Of a DNA stretch of 64,000 bases, positions 53,837 through 64,000 are shown piece after piece. The position numbers and the translations under genes are program-made. Below the pieces are notes generated by a model, which was given only the letters and a program-made list of their open reading frames with translations, did no database searches and was not told the DNA's origin. This DNA is from Cercophora sp. LCS_1. Lineage: Eukaryota > Ascomycota > Sordariomycetes > Sordariales > Lasiosphaeriaceae. How positions within the stretch are numbered: the first letter of the stretch is position 1; each line of letters starts with the position of its first letter. The stretch is from the NCBI GenBank assembly GCA_036250225.1, contig JAPZLL010000010.1:372001-436000 (forward strand). Direction: 5' to 3'.

Positions 53837-55091
53837 TTATTGCCATGGTCCGAATGACATCCCTGATACCGGCAGATTTGCTGTAGCGGGAGGGCTCAAG
53901 CCCGGTTGAGTTGGATATTGGGGCTGCTCATTTTTCTCCACCGGTTTATTAGCGCGGAAGTTGAGAGTCTCGGTGCTTCGCAGGCTGCAGGTGTAACATA
54001 TATAGTTTCTGATCCAGAAGTCGGTGATTCCGACGGAGAATCCGTTACCAGGTTCCAGCGGGTCTTTGCTGCATTGCCGACAAGTCTTCCTCCACCTGCA
54101 GGGGTGCCCGAAGCCCTCTTGGACCTGCGCCTGCCTCATTGCGTCCGCCAACAAGCCAGGGGCCTCGGACGCCAGCTCGTCCAGTGTGTCGTTCAGCGGG
54201 CGGTACCGAGCGTACTCGAGCAGTTGGCGGAACACTGATCGTATGCCGTTGCGAATGTCGTTTGTGTCATTGAGCGGGACGTCATACGCCATCCTGGCGC
54301 ACTTAGCGAAGTCGACCGCAAAGCTTTCCCCGAGGGTTACATTGCCCTCGGGATCCTTCACGGCAGTGCGCTGAAGCCAGCGAGCCAATTTCTGGTTTTC
54401 CCGACGCAGCCGAGCAACGATCTCCCCACATAAGCCATCCACGCAGAGATAGTCGGCAAGGGCGTAAATGGGAACGTAGACGTTGTAGGCTTTCATCTTC
54501 CCCTCAGAGCGGTCCATGGAGGCTGTGCCGGAGAGTGAGCCGGGGACTGTAGCTTCGATGTACGACACTGTTCCAAAACAGATTAGTAGGTACCTAGGTA
54601 TCAACAAATGGTGGAGAAGAAAACATGGGAGACGGTGCGGTAGCTTACAGCCAGAAGAGTAGATGTATCTGAGCACCAACTCGAGGTCCTCGGGATCTTG
54701 GGAGCTTAGGTCGACCTCGCAGGTTTTTCCTTCCTAGATTGCCGGTGTCAGTGAGGCATCTACGAAACGAACTCCGTTGTCGAGCCGAGGAAGTGGGGCG
54801 CGCAAATGTGCCTGAAATAGAGCCCCAAACGCCTTCTCAAAGTACTTGGAGCGAGCACACAAGAGGAATCGGTGGACATTCCATTGTCGGTCTCCGCATA
54901 TGACGCGACAGTCGGAGAAGGTAGGCGACTTGAATTGGCTGGATGACGGCCTGGTCAGTAAAACGTGGCTCGGAGGGGCGCAAGAAAGAGTGTAGAAAAC
55001 CGTTCTTTCCACATGGAGAAGCATGGTATCGCAAGCAAGAGGGCGCTGAGATGGTTGGAGTGACTTACCTGGTGAAGTCGGCCTTCCACAT
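53837..55091 (-). CDS. BTB/POZ-domain protein
   Basis: Inferred exons: 55091-55069, 54950-54773, 54733-54649 and 54567-53837; phases match, giving 338 residues. The first exon codes only MWKADFT(R). The BTB domain (about 8-110) shows SDCRVICGDRQWNVHRFLLC and SKYFEKAFGALFQ. After two splices come DLSSQDPEDLELVLRYIYSS and YVPIYALADYLCVDGL. A helical middle follows, then a cysteine-rich segment (HPCRWRKTCRQCSKDP ... CYTCS) that may bind a metal. The second intron is only 39 nt, near or below the usual minimum, so that join needs RNA evidence. Likely a Cullin-3 adaptor or a chromatin/zinc protein. Confidence 0.75.
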
Positions 55092-56704
55092 CTTGGGCAA
55101 ACGCGGAAGATTGACTGCGTTGGCAAAAGGTTGAAGGAGGAGAGACGAGAGACGAGATTTTGAAGCTGGGGGGGATTTTGTGTGGGGCAGGTGGTGGTGG
55201 CCTGGGGTGGGTGCTCGCAATGCGACCTGGAAGGGTGGTGATGCCGCAACGAGCGGGCTTTTTGTGCATCATCTGCTAAGGATCGGCTTGGAGGCTTGAT
55301 CAATATCGGCAGCACAAAGAAACCCAAGAGGCTTTAGACCCAAAACCGACTTTCAACAGTAGCTTGGTTGAGGACTTGCCTTTTAGATTCCGCAGCGCGA
55401 CCTCCTCCTTGTTTTTCTCCCCGGTGGGTTCGCCTCGTTTCACCATCCTCGCAAACAGACCTAAATTCAACGCGGTGGACTCGACCTCTGAGGCTTTTAC
55501 CACACTTCACAGCCTTCAGACCAGACAAGGCCTATCAAATTCGATAACGACACGAGAAGATACCGGCCATCGATGCTTGCATCTGGCTTGCGATACGCCA
55601 TGACTGAGGGCTTTGCGATCCTCGATCCTTCGATTTCTTCACCTCCACTCTACCTATCCATTCAAACTTCGATCTTAGTTTCGGACCTGTTGGAGATTCC
55701 GGTCACAGAGTCTATTCCGCATACTCGCCTGTCGTCGGTGTCATTGTGGAAGCTAAAAACCAGGACATTGGAAGCTAAAACTATTGTAGGAAGCGCCGCT
55801 CCGATGCGCCACGCTGAACTCAGGCTCGAGATCGACGAGGAACGAAGAGCAATTTTTGCTTGCGTTGCCCGCAATCTTGCCATCTCGGATCCAAAAAGAC
55901 CATGTGGGACTCACCGACGACTCGCCCAATCTCCCCGCCGCCACCATGTCAAGAGCAAGTGACAGCTTCATTCTCGTCGCCGAGGCACAGCTTTCCATCT
56001 TTGAGACCGTAAAACCGCGGTCTTTTGGCACTCAAGCTCCAATAGTGCCAGTTGCGCTCTCGGTATATCAAGCGCCGTCGATGTCTCGAAGTTCCTTCAC
56101 CCTGCTGTGGGCCCACGCTGCGTTGCGGGCGGAGACATTGTGACACGGGTCGGTTCCCTTAAAGGGCTTATCGCGCTGGGGGTTGGCGATGGCAAACGCA
56201 CAATTTGGGGGGTGTTGACTTGTTGGTCTGACAATCGCATCACCGCTGGTCCCCCGTGCCCTTGCGATTGGTCACGAACAGTGAGCTGATGCCGCGTGCA
56301 GGCGAGGAACGAGCTACGGCAGTTGGGTGGTTCAGCCGATCTTTTTCCTCAGCTGTCCGGCCGTTGAGAACGGTTGAACACGTCGTCAATCACCACTCCG
56401 CTGTCGTCAGCCTCTAGCAGCGCAGAGGCAGATTTCTTGCCCCAATCACTCGGCTCCCAGACCCTGGAAAGCCGCGGCCGATGTCGTCCCGTTTTGCACA
56501 CTTGCCAACCCCTGTTCCAGGCACGATCTTGATGCAGCTGGCGCTCTGCACACACCCTTTACGGTGGGTTCTCGTGGTCGGGGTTGGAGTTTTTTTGTGA
56601 TTTATAGACTATGATTACTGGGAATAATGAACAGTGGCATTTCTTTTTACTTTGATGAGTATGTTCTCTCGTCTGTTGACTATGCCCCTCCCCTCCACAG
56701 CATC
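55092..56704. other. Intergenic region, no gene seen
   Basis: 1.6 kb with only short ORFs of random-looking composition. Confidence 0.4.
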
Positions 56705-56960
56705 CTACACGAACGGCTTGAGCTTGTCAACGTTCTTGGACTGAACCTGCCGTCCGTCGGCCCTGTATCCCTCGGTAAAGTACTTGGCCGACTCCTCGCT
56801 TCCCTTGAACAGCCACTCCAGCCAATGCAGCTGGGCCTTGCCGAACTTGCCGCCGTTGTTGCTGAAGAGATCGCCACCATGTCCGAGATTCAGGTTGCCC
56901 TTCCAAGCAGCCGTACTCGCCGGCTCTTCCCGCCAGCTGATGACGGCGGCTTGTCTAGCG
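56705..56960 (-). pseudogene. 3' relic of an alpha/beta-hydrolase gene
   Basis: Minus-strand sequence reads VISWREEPASTAAWKGNLNL, then GHGGDLFSNNGGKFGKAQ and HWLEWLFKGSEESAKYFTEG, the look of the C-terminal region of fungal secreted alpha/beta-hydrolases (the GHGGD segment near the catalytic His). A frame change follows ADGR, after which another frame gives VQSKNVDKLKPFV and a stop at 56705. No upstream part of the gene is found; the frame runs into unrelated sequence near 56960. Truncated and frameshifted. Confidence 0.55.
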
Positions 56961-57008
56961 TGGGCGACTCAGGCTCAGCTCGACGGGCGGGGCGGGCGAA
57001 CAGTCAGG

Positions 57009-57472
57009 GTGCCAGTCCTCATTGGTAGCACCTTGAGGAGGGCAACATCCTCCCGCCACAGAATATCGCTTCCAAGTCGTTCGACGAGTGGACTGAGATT
57101 ATCTACCCGAATAATGCCAGTTTACGAGCTGAAGTGGCACGAGCGTACGCGGTTGGCACGAGCTGGCAGATCCAAAGCGAGGCAGACGCCCGTGACTTGT
57201 TGCACCCCGACTACCAGTTCGCGTGCATTACGGCTTATGAAGCGAACATGACTGCGAGTATTGGCGTGCCAACTTGGCGCTACCTCTTCAACGCCTCGCT
57301 TCCCGGCGATCGTCTGGCCGGCCATGGCAGCGATGTCGGATTTGTGTTTGGAGCGGCCCAGTCCTCGGAAGCAAATCGCATACTGAGCCGAAGAATTCAG
57401 GCCGCGTGGGGTTCATTTGCAAAGAATCCGTTGGAGGGGCCTGGGTGGACCAAGTATGGGAGCGCAGTCTGA
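57009..57472 (+). pseudogene. 3' relic of a type-B carboxylesterase gene
   Basis: Plus-strand sequence reads VPVLIGST, then after a one-base frame change EEGNILPPQN, followed by a long open stretch with EIIYPNNASLRAEVARAYAV, FACITAYEANMTASIGVPTW, YLFNASLPGDRLAGHGSDVG and FGAAQSS. The GHGSDVGFVFG block is the catalytic-His region of carboxylesterases. The nucleophile region and N-terminus are absent, so only about the last 160 residues remain. It abuts the hydrolase relic on the opposite strand. Confidence 0.6.
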
Positions 57473-57945
57473 TCGCTTGGTGGGGAGGGAGACCGAATGT
57501 CAATAACTTTGACCGACCCCGCCGTGGTTGACTCGAGGTGTCATGTCTGGACGGAAGCGTACGACCCCAATCGTACTAAGGGTTGAAGGGTGGACGAAAG
57601 AAACAGATACCGCAGGCTAGCTTTTGACCCAGAATGGAGAATTCTGTGCTTCTTGATCGAAGGTGATACGGCGAGATAAGCAAGATTTCCAAGAGGGGCA
57701 CCTTCCTCGACAGCACTATTTCGAGAAAGTGTCGCTCTTTCCACGTTCAGCCCCCTCGCCAACTGCCCCTCCTTTTCTATGTTAACCTACATCTCGTGCA
57801 AGTGCCAACAACGTGCCTTCCATCTCTGCCCAACGGCGGGGCTCGGCCGAAAACAATTTGCTTTTCATCCCGTATCCCTCTCTACTATTGTTCGTTCAAC
57901 ACAATAGCAACTATTATGAAACCACCCTATATCTTCCCAATACTC
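57473..57945. other. Intergenic region, no gene seen
   Basis: Between the esterase relic and the 3' end of the F-box gene. Nothing recognised. Confidence 0.4.
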
Positions 57946-59400
57946 CTACTCTTCTCCCTGAGTCCCCAACTCTTTCCCAGCACCTTGCAACGTCACGAAA
58001 TCCATCCGAATAGAACCTCCAATCCGAGACGACACCCTGCACAAACCCCTCATCTCTGACGCCTCCTCGTGGTAGTCCCTCCAAGAACTCGAGCACGCTC
58101 GGAGACACACGGACTTCAGTCGTGGCAGCTTTTCAGCACTCCTACATACCAACTGAAACAGCGCCACTTTCAAAAGCTGCGCATACTCCTCCTCCGTCGT
58201 AAGGGGTTCAACCGCCGGCCAAGGTTCCGAGAGATCGTCGTCCAGGTAGATGCTCTGCAGCGAAGTCGGGAGGTGGTCACAGATGTCGACTACTCGCATG
58301 GCGTCAAAGGTTGGGAAGATGGAGGTCACCGACGTCTCCAGATATCTGAGTTGAATCATGGACCTGAGGCACGGCAGGCCGTACGCCAGCCCGGGACCGA
58401 TCCGGAGGTGTTCCAGCGTGTCGGCGCAAAGTAAAAAGGCCTCGTTGCAGCCTGGCTCGTCGGGATCACCCCGTTCTCCCTCGTCGTAGCGGGGTGCCAG
58501 GGAAAGCTCGACTCTTTTTAGCGGTGGCCTTGCCTCTTTGCACATGCGATACCACCATCCCCCGGATAGGTAGGCGCAAGGGAGGCATATCGTCTCAAGG
58601 CTCGACCACCTCTCTGGGAAGACGGGGAATTCTGCGTTGACGAGAAGGCTGGCTCCATATACTTCGAGGTGTTTGATGGACCGGTTTCCCATCAAGGCTT
58701 GCGGCATGTCGTCGGGCAAGAGGGAGTCGGAAGCGCGCGGATCGGCGGTTAGAACCAGTGTCGAGAGATGCGGGAGAAGTGTATACATGTAGCTAGGATC
58801 AGATTCGCCACGGACTCGTTGCCAAGAGTCCTCGAAAAATGCGGCGAGAGCGTCGTATTCGCCAGCGTTCCATGCGGGAAGGTGGAGGTAAAGAGCCTCG
58901 AGCTTGTCCGTCAGACACAGCAGGAGAGCGCAGGCAGACTCGGGATAATCGTCGCAGTTTTCCCACGTGAGGTCTGCAGCCTCATCAAACTCAAAGTCGG
59001 CACTCGGGAAGCAGCGGGTGAGTAATTTGTGGGCGTGCATGTCGGGTGTCAGGGCGGCGAATATCTCTGAGCTTTTCATATCTGTGTAGGGATCCAGACC
59101 CTCAACGAGCGAGGCGAAGACGCTGAGAACCCGCACCCGCTCTGCCAGTTTGGGTTGGAGAATAAGGGCCTCGAGAAAGGTGAAGAGTCTGCGGAGATCT
59201 TCAATGCAGACGGTGTGGTACAAGTGGCGGACCGCGATGGCGTGTAGCCGCCTGCTGGCCTTTGCCAGGGACAGGAGGGCGATGCGGCACACTGCGATGT
59301 CGGCATCAGGATCGAAGGCCGCGAGGTCATTCGCCATCGAGGGTACGAGATGCCCAGCAACCCCGTCGATCATTTCATTGGAGAGACGGAGCAGTCCCAT
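57946..59400 (-). CDS. F-box/leucine-rich-type protein
   Basis: Single ORF, 484 residues, ATG at 59400. The N-terminus MGLLRLSNEMIDGVAGHLVP and the following LSLAKASRRLHAIAVRHLYH (about 40-60) match the F-box pattern of fungal proteins. The remainder has irregular leucine-rich segments (HLSTLVLTADP, SIKHLEVYGASLLV, SLETICLPCAYL, LRYLETSVTS, RLKSVCLRACSSS). A likely SCF adaptor with unknown target. Similar in kind to, but not obviously a copy of, the F-box gene at 44.3 kb. Confidence 0.72.
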   Translation of the reverse strand: MGLLRLSNEMIDGVAGHLVPSMANDLAAFDPDADIAVCRIALLSLAKASRRLHAIAVRHLYHTVCIEDLRRLFTFLEALILQPKLAERVRVLSVFASLVEGLDPYTDMKSSEIFAALTPDMHAHKLLTRCFPSADFEFDEAADLTWENCDDYPESACALLLCLTDKLEALYLHLPAWNAGEYDALAAFFEDSWQRVRGESDPSYMYTLLPHLSTLVLTADPRASDSLLPDDMPQALMGNRSIKHLEVYGASLLVNAEFPVFPERWSSLETICLPCAYLSGGWWYRMCKEARPPLKRVELSLAPRYDEGERGDPDEPGCNEAFLLCADTLEHLRIGPGLAYGLPCLRSMIQLRYLETSVTSIFPTFDAMRVVDICDHLPTSLQSIYLDDDLSEPWPAVEPLTTEEEYAQLLKVALFQLVCRSAEKLPRLKSVCLRACSSSWRDYHEEASEMRGLCRVSSRIGGSIRMDFVTLQGAGKELGTQGEE

Positions 59401-60132
59401 CTTGACGTTTCGGTGGGGTGTGCAATTGCAAATGCAAAACTGGGCGTTGCGATCGGGAATTCAGTCAGCTCGGGCAGCCACTTGTCACACCGTCTTGGCG
59501 CATGGTTCTCTCACGTGAACTCAACATGCAACATTCCCGGCCGAACAGCATCCAGTTTGAGACGGCGCCAAACATCTGGCTCTGCCAATCTTGGGGGCCC
59601 ACGATCTTCGATTGAAAACAGGGTCCTCTTGACTGGCTGGGTGATTATCCCGTGCCTGTCCCGTCTAGGTACTTGAGGGCAGTCCTAGGCCGGTTGACTA
59701 TCACAGCAGCTGGATAATGCAAAACGTTCAGGATCTCATAAAGCACGTTAGAATATCCTGAATTATTAGCCGGCCTCGCTTCACCCGTCAGACGGAATCG
59801 ATCCCCCCACTCCTCGGTGCAATTATTCACCCCTTTCCGAGAATCTTGGTTATCTACCGCCTATAACCGTCAACTCTCAATCTCAACCAGGTCATTGGGC
59901 CGCCTTGTAGAAAAAAGCCGAAGAGAACGCGCCCCCAAGGCACAGCGGATATTATCTCGTTGCTGCCTACGGTAGCGTATCCGCTAATGACTCACGTATG
60001 TTCTGCGCACTTTACCTATCGGTTTTACTTGTCACCCATAGTTGTGGCTGCGATCGAACGCTAGAACGCCTGACTTTCAATATCCCCCGACTCAATGCAC
60101 CAATAGGGCTAGGTTGGCCAACCGCGACCGCC
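59401..60132. other. Intergenic region, promoter of the ABC transporter
   Basis: 730 bp. Contains a CTAGGTACTTG motif near 59668. No gene seen. Confidence 0.4.
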
Positions 60133-63100
60133 ATGTCCGCCGACGTACCATTCTGCTGGAACCTCAGCCCAGACATAGACCAGATAACGCCTCCACTATC
60201 ACTGCGGAGCAGTTCCACGTATGGGATAAGGTAAGCGAAAAAAAAACAGGGGAAAAGAAGTCGTCACTGACAAAAGCGCGCGTCGCAGTGATTCACGGAT
60301 CGCATGGATCCGCGGTGCTGTTCGACTAGCCCAGTCGGGCATCATTCAGTTTGCTCTTGTAGCTGCGGTCGCAATGTGGACGATAGGCCATGCAGCCACT
60401 TGTTCCAGGTCCGGCGCTGCGGTTTCCAAGCAAGATGCGTCAAGGATTCGCCTGCCGTTCGAGACTTGTTCCCAGGCCGCTCGCGCTGCTGCGTTGGCAT
60501 TTCTCGCCACCGCTGCATCCCAGAATTCCCGCCAGTGGCCCAACGTCCTAACTTCGGCCTTGGCTTTCCTCCTCGGTCTTGGGCGTCTGCTCAGCGGCGC
60601 AAAATGGCGTCGTATTGCATTGCGCCAGCTCAACATTCTGCTGGTAGCCACCCTCGCCGTGCTGCTAGCGTCCGACCTTCTGCCACTCCTCGAGGTGGGC
60701 CACAACCTCCAGCTGGATCGTCCGGTAGCCGGTGCACTCGGTAGCCTCACGGCTGCAGCGCTTATTGCCTTCGTTACGCCGAGAGAATGGCTTCCTCCAA
60801 CCCTGGTCAACAAGACGCCCTTTACGCTTCCCGAGGCCAAACCCAGCCCCGAGGAAACCTGCAGCTGGTTCGCATCTATCATCAGTTTCCATTGGATATC
60901 ACCGCTCGTGTGGAAAGGATGGCGTTCGGCCGTTGAGATAAGCGACCTGCCGAGCCTGCCCTGGTACGACGAGCCGCTCTGGATTCTGTCCAATCTCATC
61001 AAGGCACGCGCAAAATACAAGAAATCACTTTGGACCATCGTGCGCTTCCAGCGCGCAGAGATCTTGACAATGGCGGCGTGGATCGCCCTGGACTTTTCGT
61101 CCGAGCTGGTAGGTCCGTTCGCCACATACCGGCTTCTCGAGTACATAGCCGCCCCCAACGAAGCTACTTTGCATCCCTCAATCTGGATATTTCTACTGTT
61201 CGCTGGACCCATGACGCGAACCGTGGCCTTTCAGCAATATGTCTTTACATCTACTCGACTGATTGTCCGCATCAGGTCGGGCATAACCCAGGAGCTTTAC
61301 CACAAAGCCATGTCTTCATTGGAGCCCGAGGACGACGCCATCAACCAGGCGGCTACGGCCGCGGATGCAGGGAAACGGCAGTCGGCAACCACAAAGGCAG
61401 GGCGGATGGCCAACTTGATGGCCAGCGATACCGACGCCATCGTTCGCGCTCGGGATATTGTCAGGGTGGGTGTTGGTGTGCCTACTGGCATGGTCATCAC
61501 TGTCATCGGGCTCTATCGGGTAAGTCTAGGTGCTGCCCTCTTGTGCAAACCCACCTTGTGTACCTTGCCGCCGGGTACGGCGCCTGAGTACTGTAGACTA
61601 ACGTGGGAACGCAACAGATTGTTGGATGGCCGAGCTTTGTCGGCATTTCTTTTTTGTTTCTGACAGCTCCCCTCCCAACATGGCTCGCCGGGAAGATGAA
61701 CCATGTGCAGCGCCGGATCAAGCTGGCTCAAGACTCACGCATTTCATTGATATCCGAGTATCTCCGATCCATCAAGGCTATTAAATATTTTGCCTGGGAG
61801 GATCCCGTCGCAGAGCGCGTCCACCAAGCTCGGGCTAAAGAACTAAAGGACCTATGGCACTGGGTCGTTCTGAATGTTCTTGTCGGAGTAAGCACCTTCC
61901 GCCCTTCCCCCCAGCTGCACCGAGAAGCAAGCAAACATGCCGGCGCTTAACCCTGAAAAGAGGGGAACCAAACTGATTATCTTGATAGCAATTTGCTGCC
62001 TTGATCCCCGTAATCACGCTGCTGACCATCTTTGGCCTTTACGTCGGAGTCCTCAAGCAGCCGCTCACAGCTTCGGTCGCATTTACCACTTCCACCCTGA
62101 CCCTGATGCTCAAGCGGAACCTCACCCTGGTGGCATTTATATCACGCAATGTGGTAGCAGCCCTGGTATCACTTGAGCGACTTGACAGATATTTCGCATC
62201 TACCGAGCCTCTGATGCAATTCCCGGTCGGCCCGCTCAGGATTCAGGCCGCAACATTCCGTCGCTCCAGGAAAGAAACGTCTTTCCGTCTCCGGGATATT
62301 TCTATCGACTTTATAGACGGCGGACTGAATGTCGTATCTGGTAAGAGCGGCAGTGGGAAAACGAGCCTGCTCCTCTCCATCCTGGGCGAATTGGCACTTG
62401 AGCGCGGGGCCGTTACGAGACCTAGCGACGTCGCGTTCGCCTCGCAAACACCATGGCTCCAGAACAAGACAATCCGCGACAATATCGTATTTAACTCTCC
62501 GTTCGAGAAGGCCCAGTACGATCGCATAATAGAGGCATGCTGCCTATCGTTAGACTTGGACGAACTTGCGTCCGGCGATCAAACAGAAGTGGGCGAGGAC
62601 GGCGCGGTATTGTCCGGAGGCCAAAAGTCGCGCATCGCCCTTGCCCGAGCGCTATACTCAAAGGCACCACTGCTACTTATCGACGACGTCTTCGCAGCGC
62701 TCGACACAAAAACGGCTTTGGCCGTCTGGAGTCTCTGCTTTTGCAGCGATCTTCTGCATGGGCGGACAGTTGTATTGGTAACTCAGGTTCCATGGCTGGC
62801 ACCGCAGGCCGATCTCTCCATCACGATGGAAGATGGTATGGTCAAGGCTATCGAGCAGAACCTGGGGGTAATTCGCAAACCAGCCCAGCCCGAACCAGCC
62901 CAAGATATGGAAGAGAGCAGCGGCGGGGATGCCATTGAGCCACGTCTTGATGCAAACGCCAAACAGCTGCAGCCCGCAGATACACGAAACGATATTGCGA
63001 GCGAGATGAAAGCGAGCGGAGGTGTCGCGCGGTTTATGAGTAAGGAAAACCACTCGTATTCTCTATTTTTTTTTTCACTATGATCTGACGACACTCCTCG

Positions 63101-64000
63101 CAGTCTTCCGCTACATGCTTTACTTTGGCGGTGTCCTTCATTTGAGCGTTGCTCTCTTCCTGACTGTCCTAGTCAACACCTTGGGCCTCGCAACGACATA
63201 CTGGCTCTCGATATGGGTGGACGCTTATGAAAGCAGCGAAAACATCAATGTGGCATTTTATGCGGGTATTTACGCCTTGATCATGAACACGCTCTCGGCT
63301 GCAGAAGGTATTGCCCTTGCCGTATATCAGCGGGGTGGCTGGGTTGCGGGCCGTCGACTGCACGCAGCCATGACGCGTGCGGTACTGGGTGCTCCCCTCT
63401 CCTGGTGGAAAAACGTGCCAATCGGCCGTGTCATCAATCGGTTTAGCCAGGATATCAGGTCGATGTACGTGCTTCCTCCACATCTTCCTTGCCGGGCCTC
63501 CAAGTTCGCAGAAAACAGGCCCAAAAACTGACCCGCCCTGAACGCCTTCAATAGGGACCTCGCATTGGGAGAGATGGTTTCCTCGACCCTCGACATGGTG
63601 GTTCGCATCTTCTTCCAGGTTGGTGCAGTGAGCTCCATTCTCCCAATTTTCATGGTCCCTGTGCTAGGGACTGTCTCCATCGGCGTCGTGTTTGGCGAGA
63701 TGTACACTCGCACGGCTGTTACCGTGAGACGGCTCCTCTCGTCAAGCCGGAGTCCGGTTTTCTCACACTTTGGCGAAACCATGGATGGCCTCGCCGTCAT
63801 CCGTGCTAGGAATGGGATGCCCGAGACTTTTTGCCATCAGCTCGCCGAGAAGATCCGCCCCTACGCGAAAGCGGAGGAAGCGACCTACAACCTCAACCGC
63901 TGGGTAGCGATTCGGATTGACTTCATCACCGCCTTGGTCATGATGTCGGCTGGTATCATTGCGGTCTGGAAAGCCGATGTTCTAAAAGCCGGTCAGGTGG
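60133..64000 (+). CDS. ABC transporter, ABCC (multidrug-resistance/bile-acid type), 5' part
   Basis: Full-size ABCC exporter cut by the window end. Exons: 60133-60230, 60289-61519, 61618-61887, 61989-63039, 63104-63464 and 63555 to beyond 64000. An N-terminal TMD0-like hydrophobic region (about 35-210) is followed by SFHWISPLVWKGWR, the usual start of TMD1. NBD1 has Walker A GKSGSGKTS, signature LSGGQKSRIALARAL and Walker B LLLIDDVFAALD. The H-loop position reads VLVTQ rather than VLVTH, and a catalytic Glu is absent, as is common in the degenerate NBD1 of ABCC proteins. TMD2 begins after the fourth intron (FRYMLYFGGVLHLSVALF). NBD2 is outside the window. Substrate unknown. Confidence 0.9.

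Noticed and set aside
1..64000. CRISPR arrays, bacterial operons or ribosome-binding sites
   Set aside because: The sequence is fungal nuclear DNA with spliced genes; no regularly spaced repeats were seen.

Overview
The window is nuclear DNA of a filamentous ascomycete (Pezizomycotina, most likely a sordariomycete). Most genes are interrupted by short GT-AG introns of about 45-100 nt with CTGAC/CTAAC-type branch points. Recognisable gene families include a PHO-4 type phosphate permease, a PREG type PHO80 cyclin, a CON-6 conidiation protein, an ascomycete laccase and an OrsD-like zinc-finger regulator. I predict 29 intact or partial protein genes, three decayed genes and a duplicated tRNA-like element. 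I found no rRNA, no intact tRNA, no CRISPR array and no intact transposon. Exon joins were worked out by hand from splice signals, reading phase and conserved motifs, and nothing was searched against a database.

Layout. 0-6.5 kb: vacuolar Fe/Mn transporter, phosphate permease, and a SET protein with a signal peptide. 6.7-12.8 kb: epoxide hydrolase, a possible 59-residue gene, a bacterial-looking PQQ-type sugar dehydrogenase, a duplicated Pol III-like repeat, and a six-cysteine secreted protein. 13.2-21.2 kb (core genes): Xaa-Pro aminopeptidase, a small conserved protein divergent from con-6, the PHO80-like cyclin preg, and a mitochondrial ThDP enzyme. 22.9-34 kb (transport and oxidative enzymes): methionine-type permease with 14 exons, laccase, a broken HAD/terpene-cyclase gene, and a quinone-oxidoreductase-like enzyme. 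35.6-42.8 kb: two large fungal-specific genes face each other, an uncharacterised 1317-residue protein and an 850-residue C2H2 protein. 43.5-59.4 kb (accessory-looking): three F-box genes, one BTB gene, a C2H2 gene, an OrsD-like regulator divergent from an enoyl-reductase-like gene, small genes, and two hydrolase relics. 60.1-64 kb: the 5' part of an ABCC transporter, cut by the window end.

How the genes may work together. The phosphate permease and the PHO80-type cyclin belong to opposite ends of one pathway (effector and repressor) and lie 12 kb apart. The divergent regulator/reductase pair at 50.7-53.6 kb shares a 281-bp promoter. The laccase and the broken terpene cyclase are neighbours, but there is not enough around them to call a working biosynthetic cluster. 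The best candidates for undescribed biology are the convergent pair at 35.6-42.8 kb, the duplicated tRNA-like unit near 12 kb, and the sugar dehydrogenase that appears to lack its catalytic histidine.
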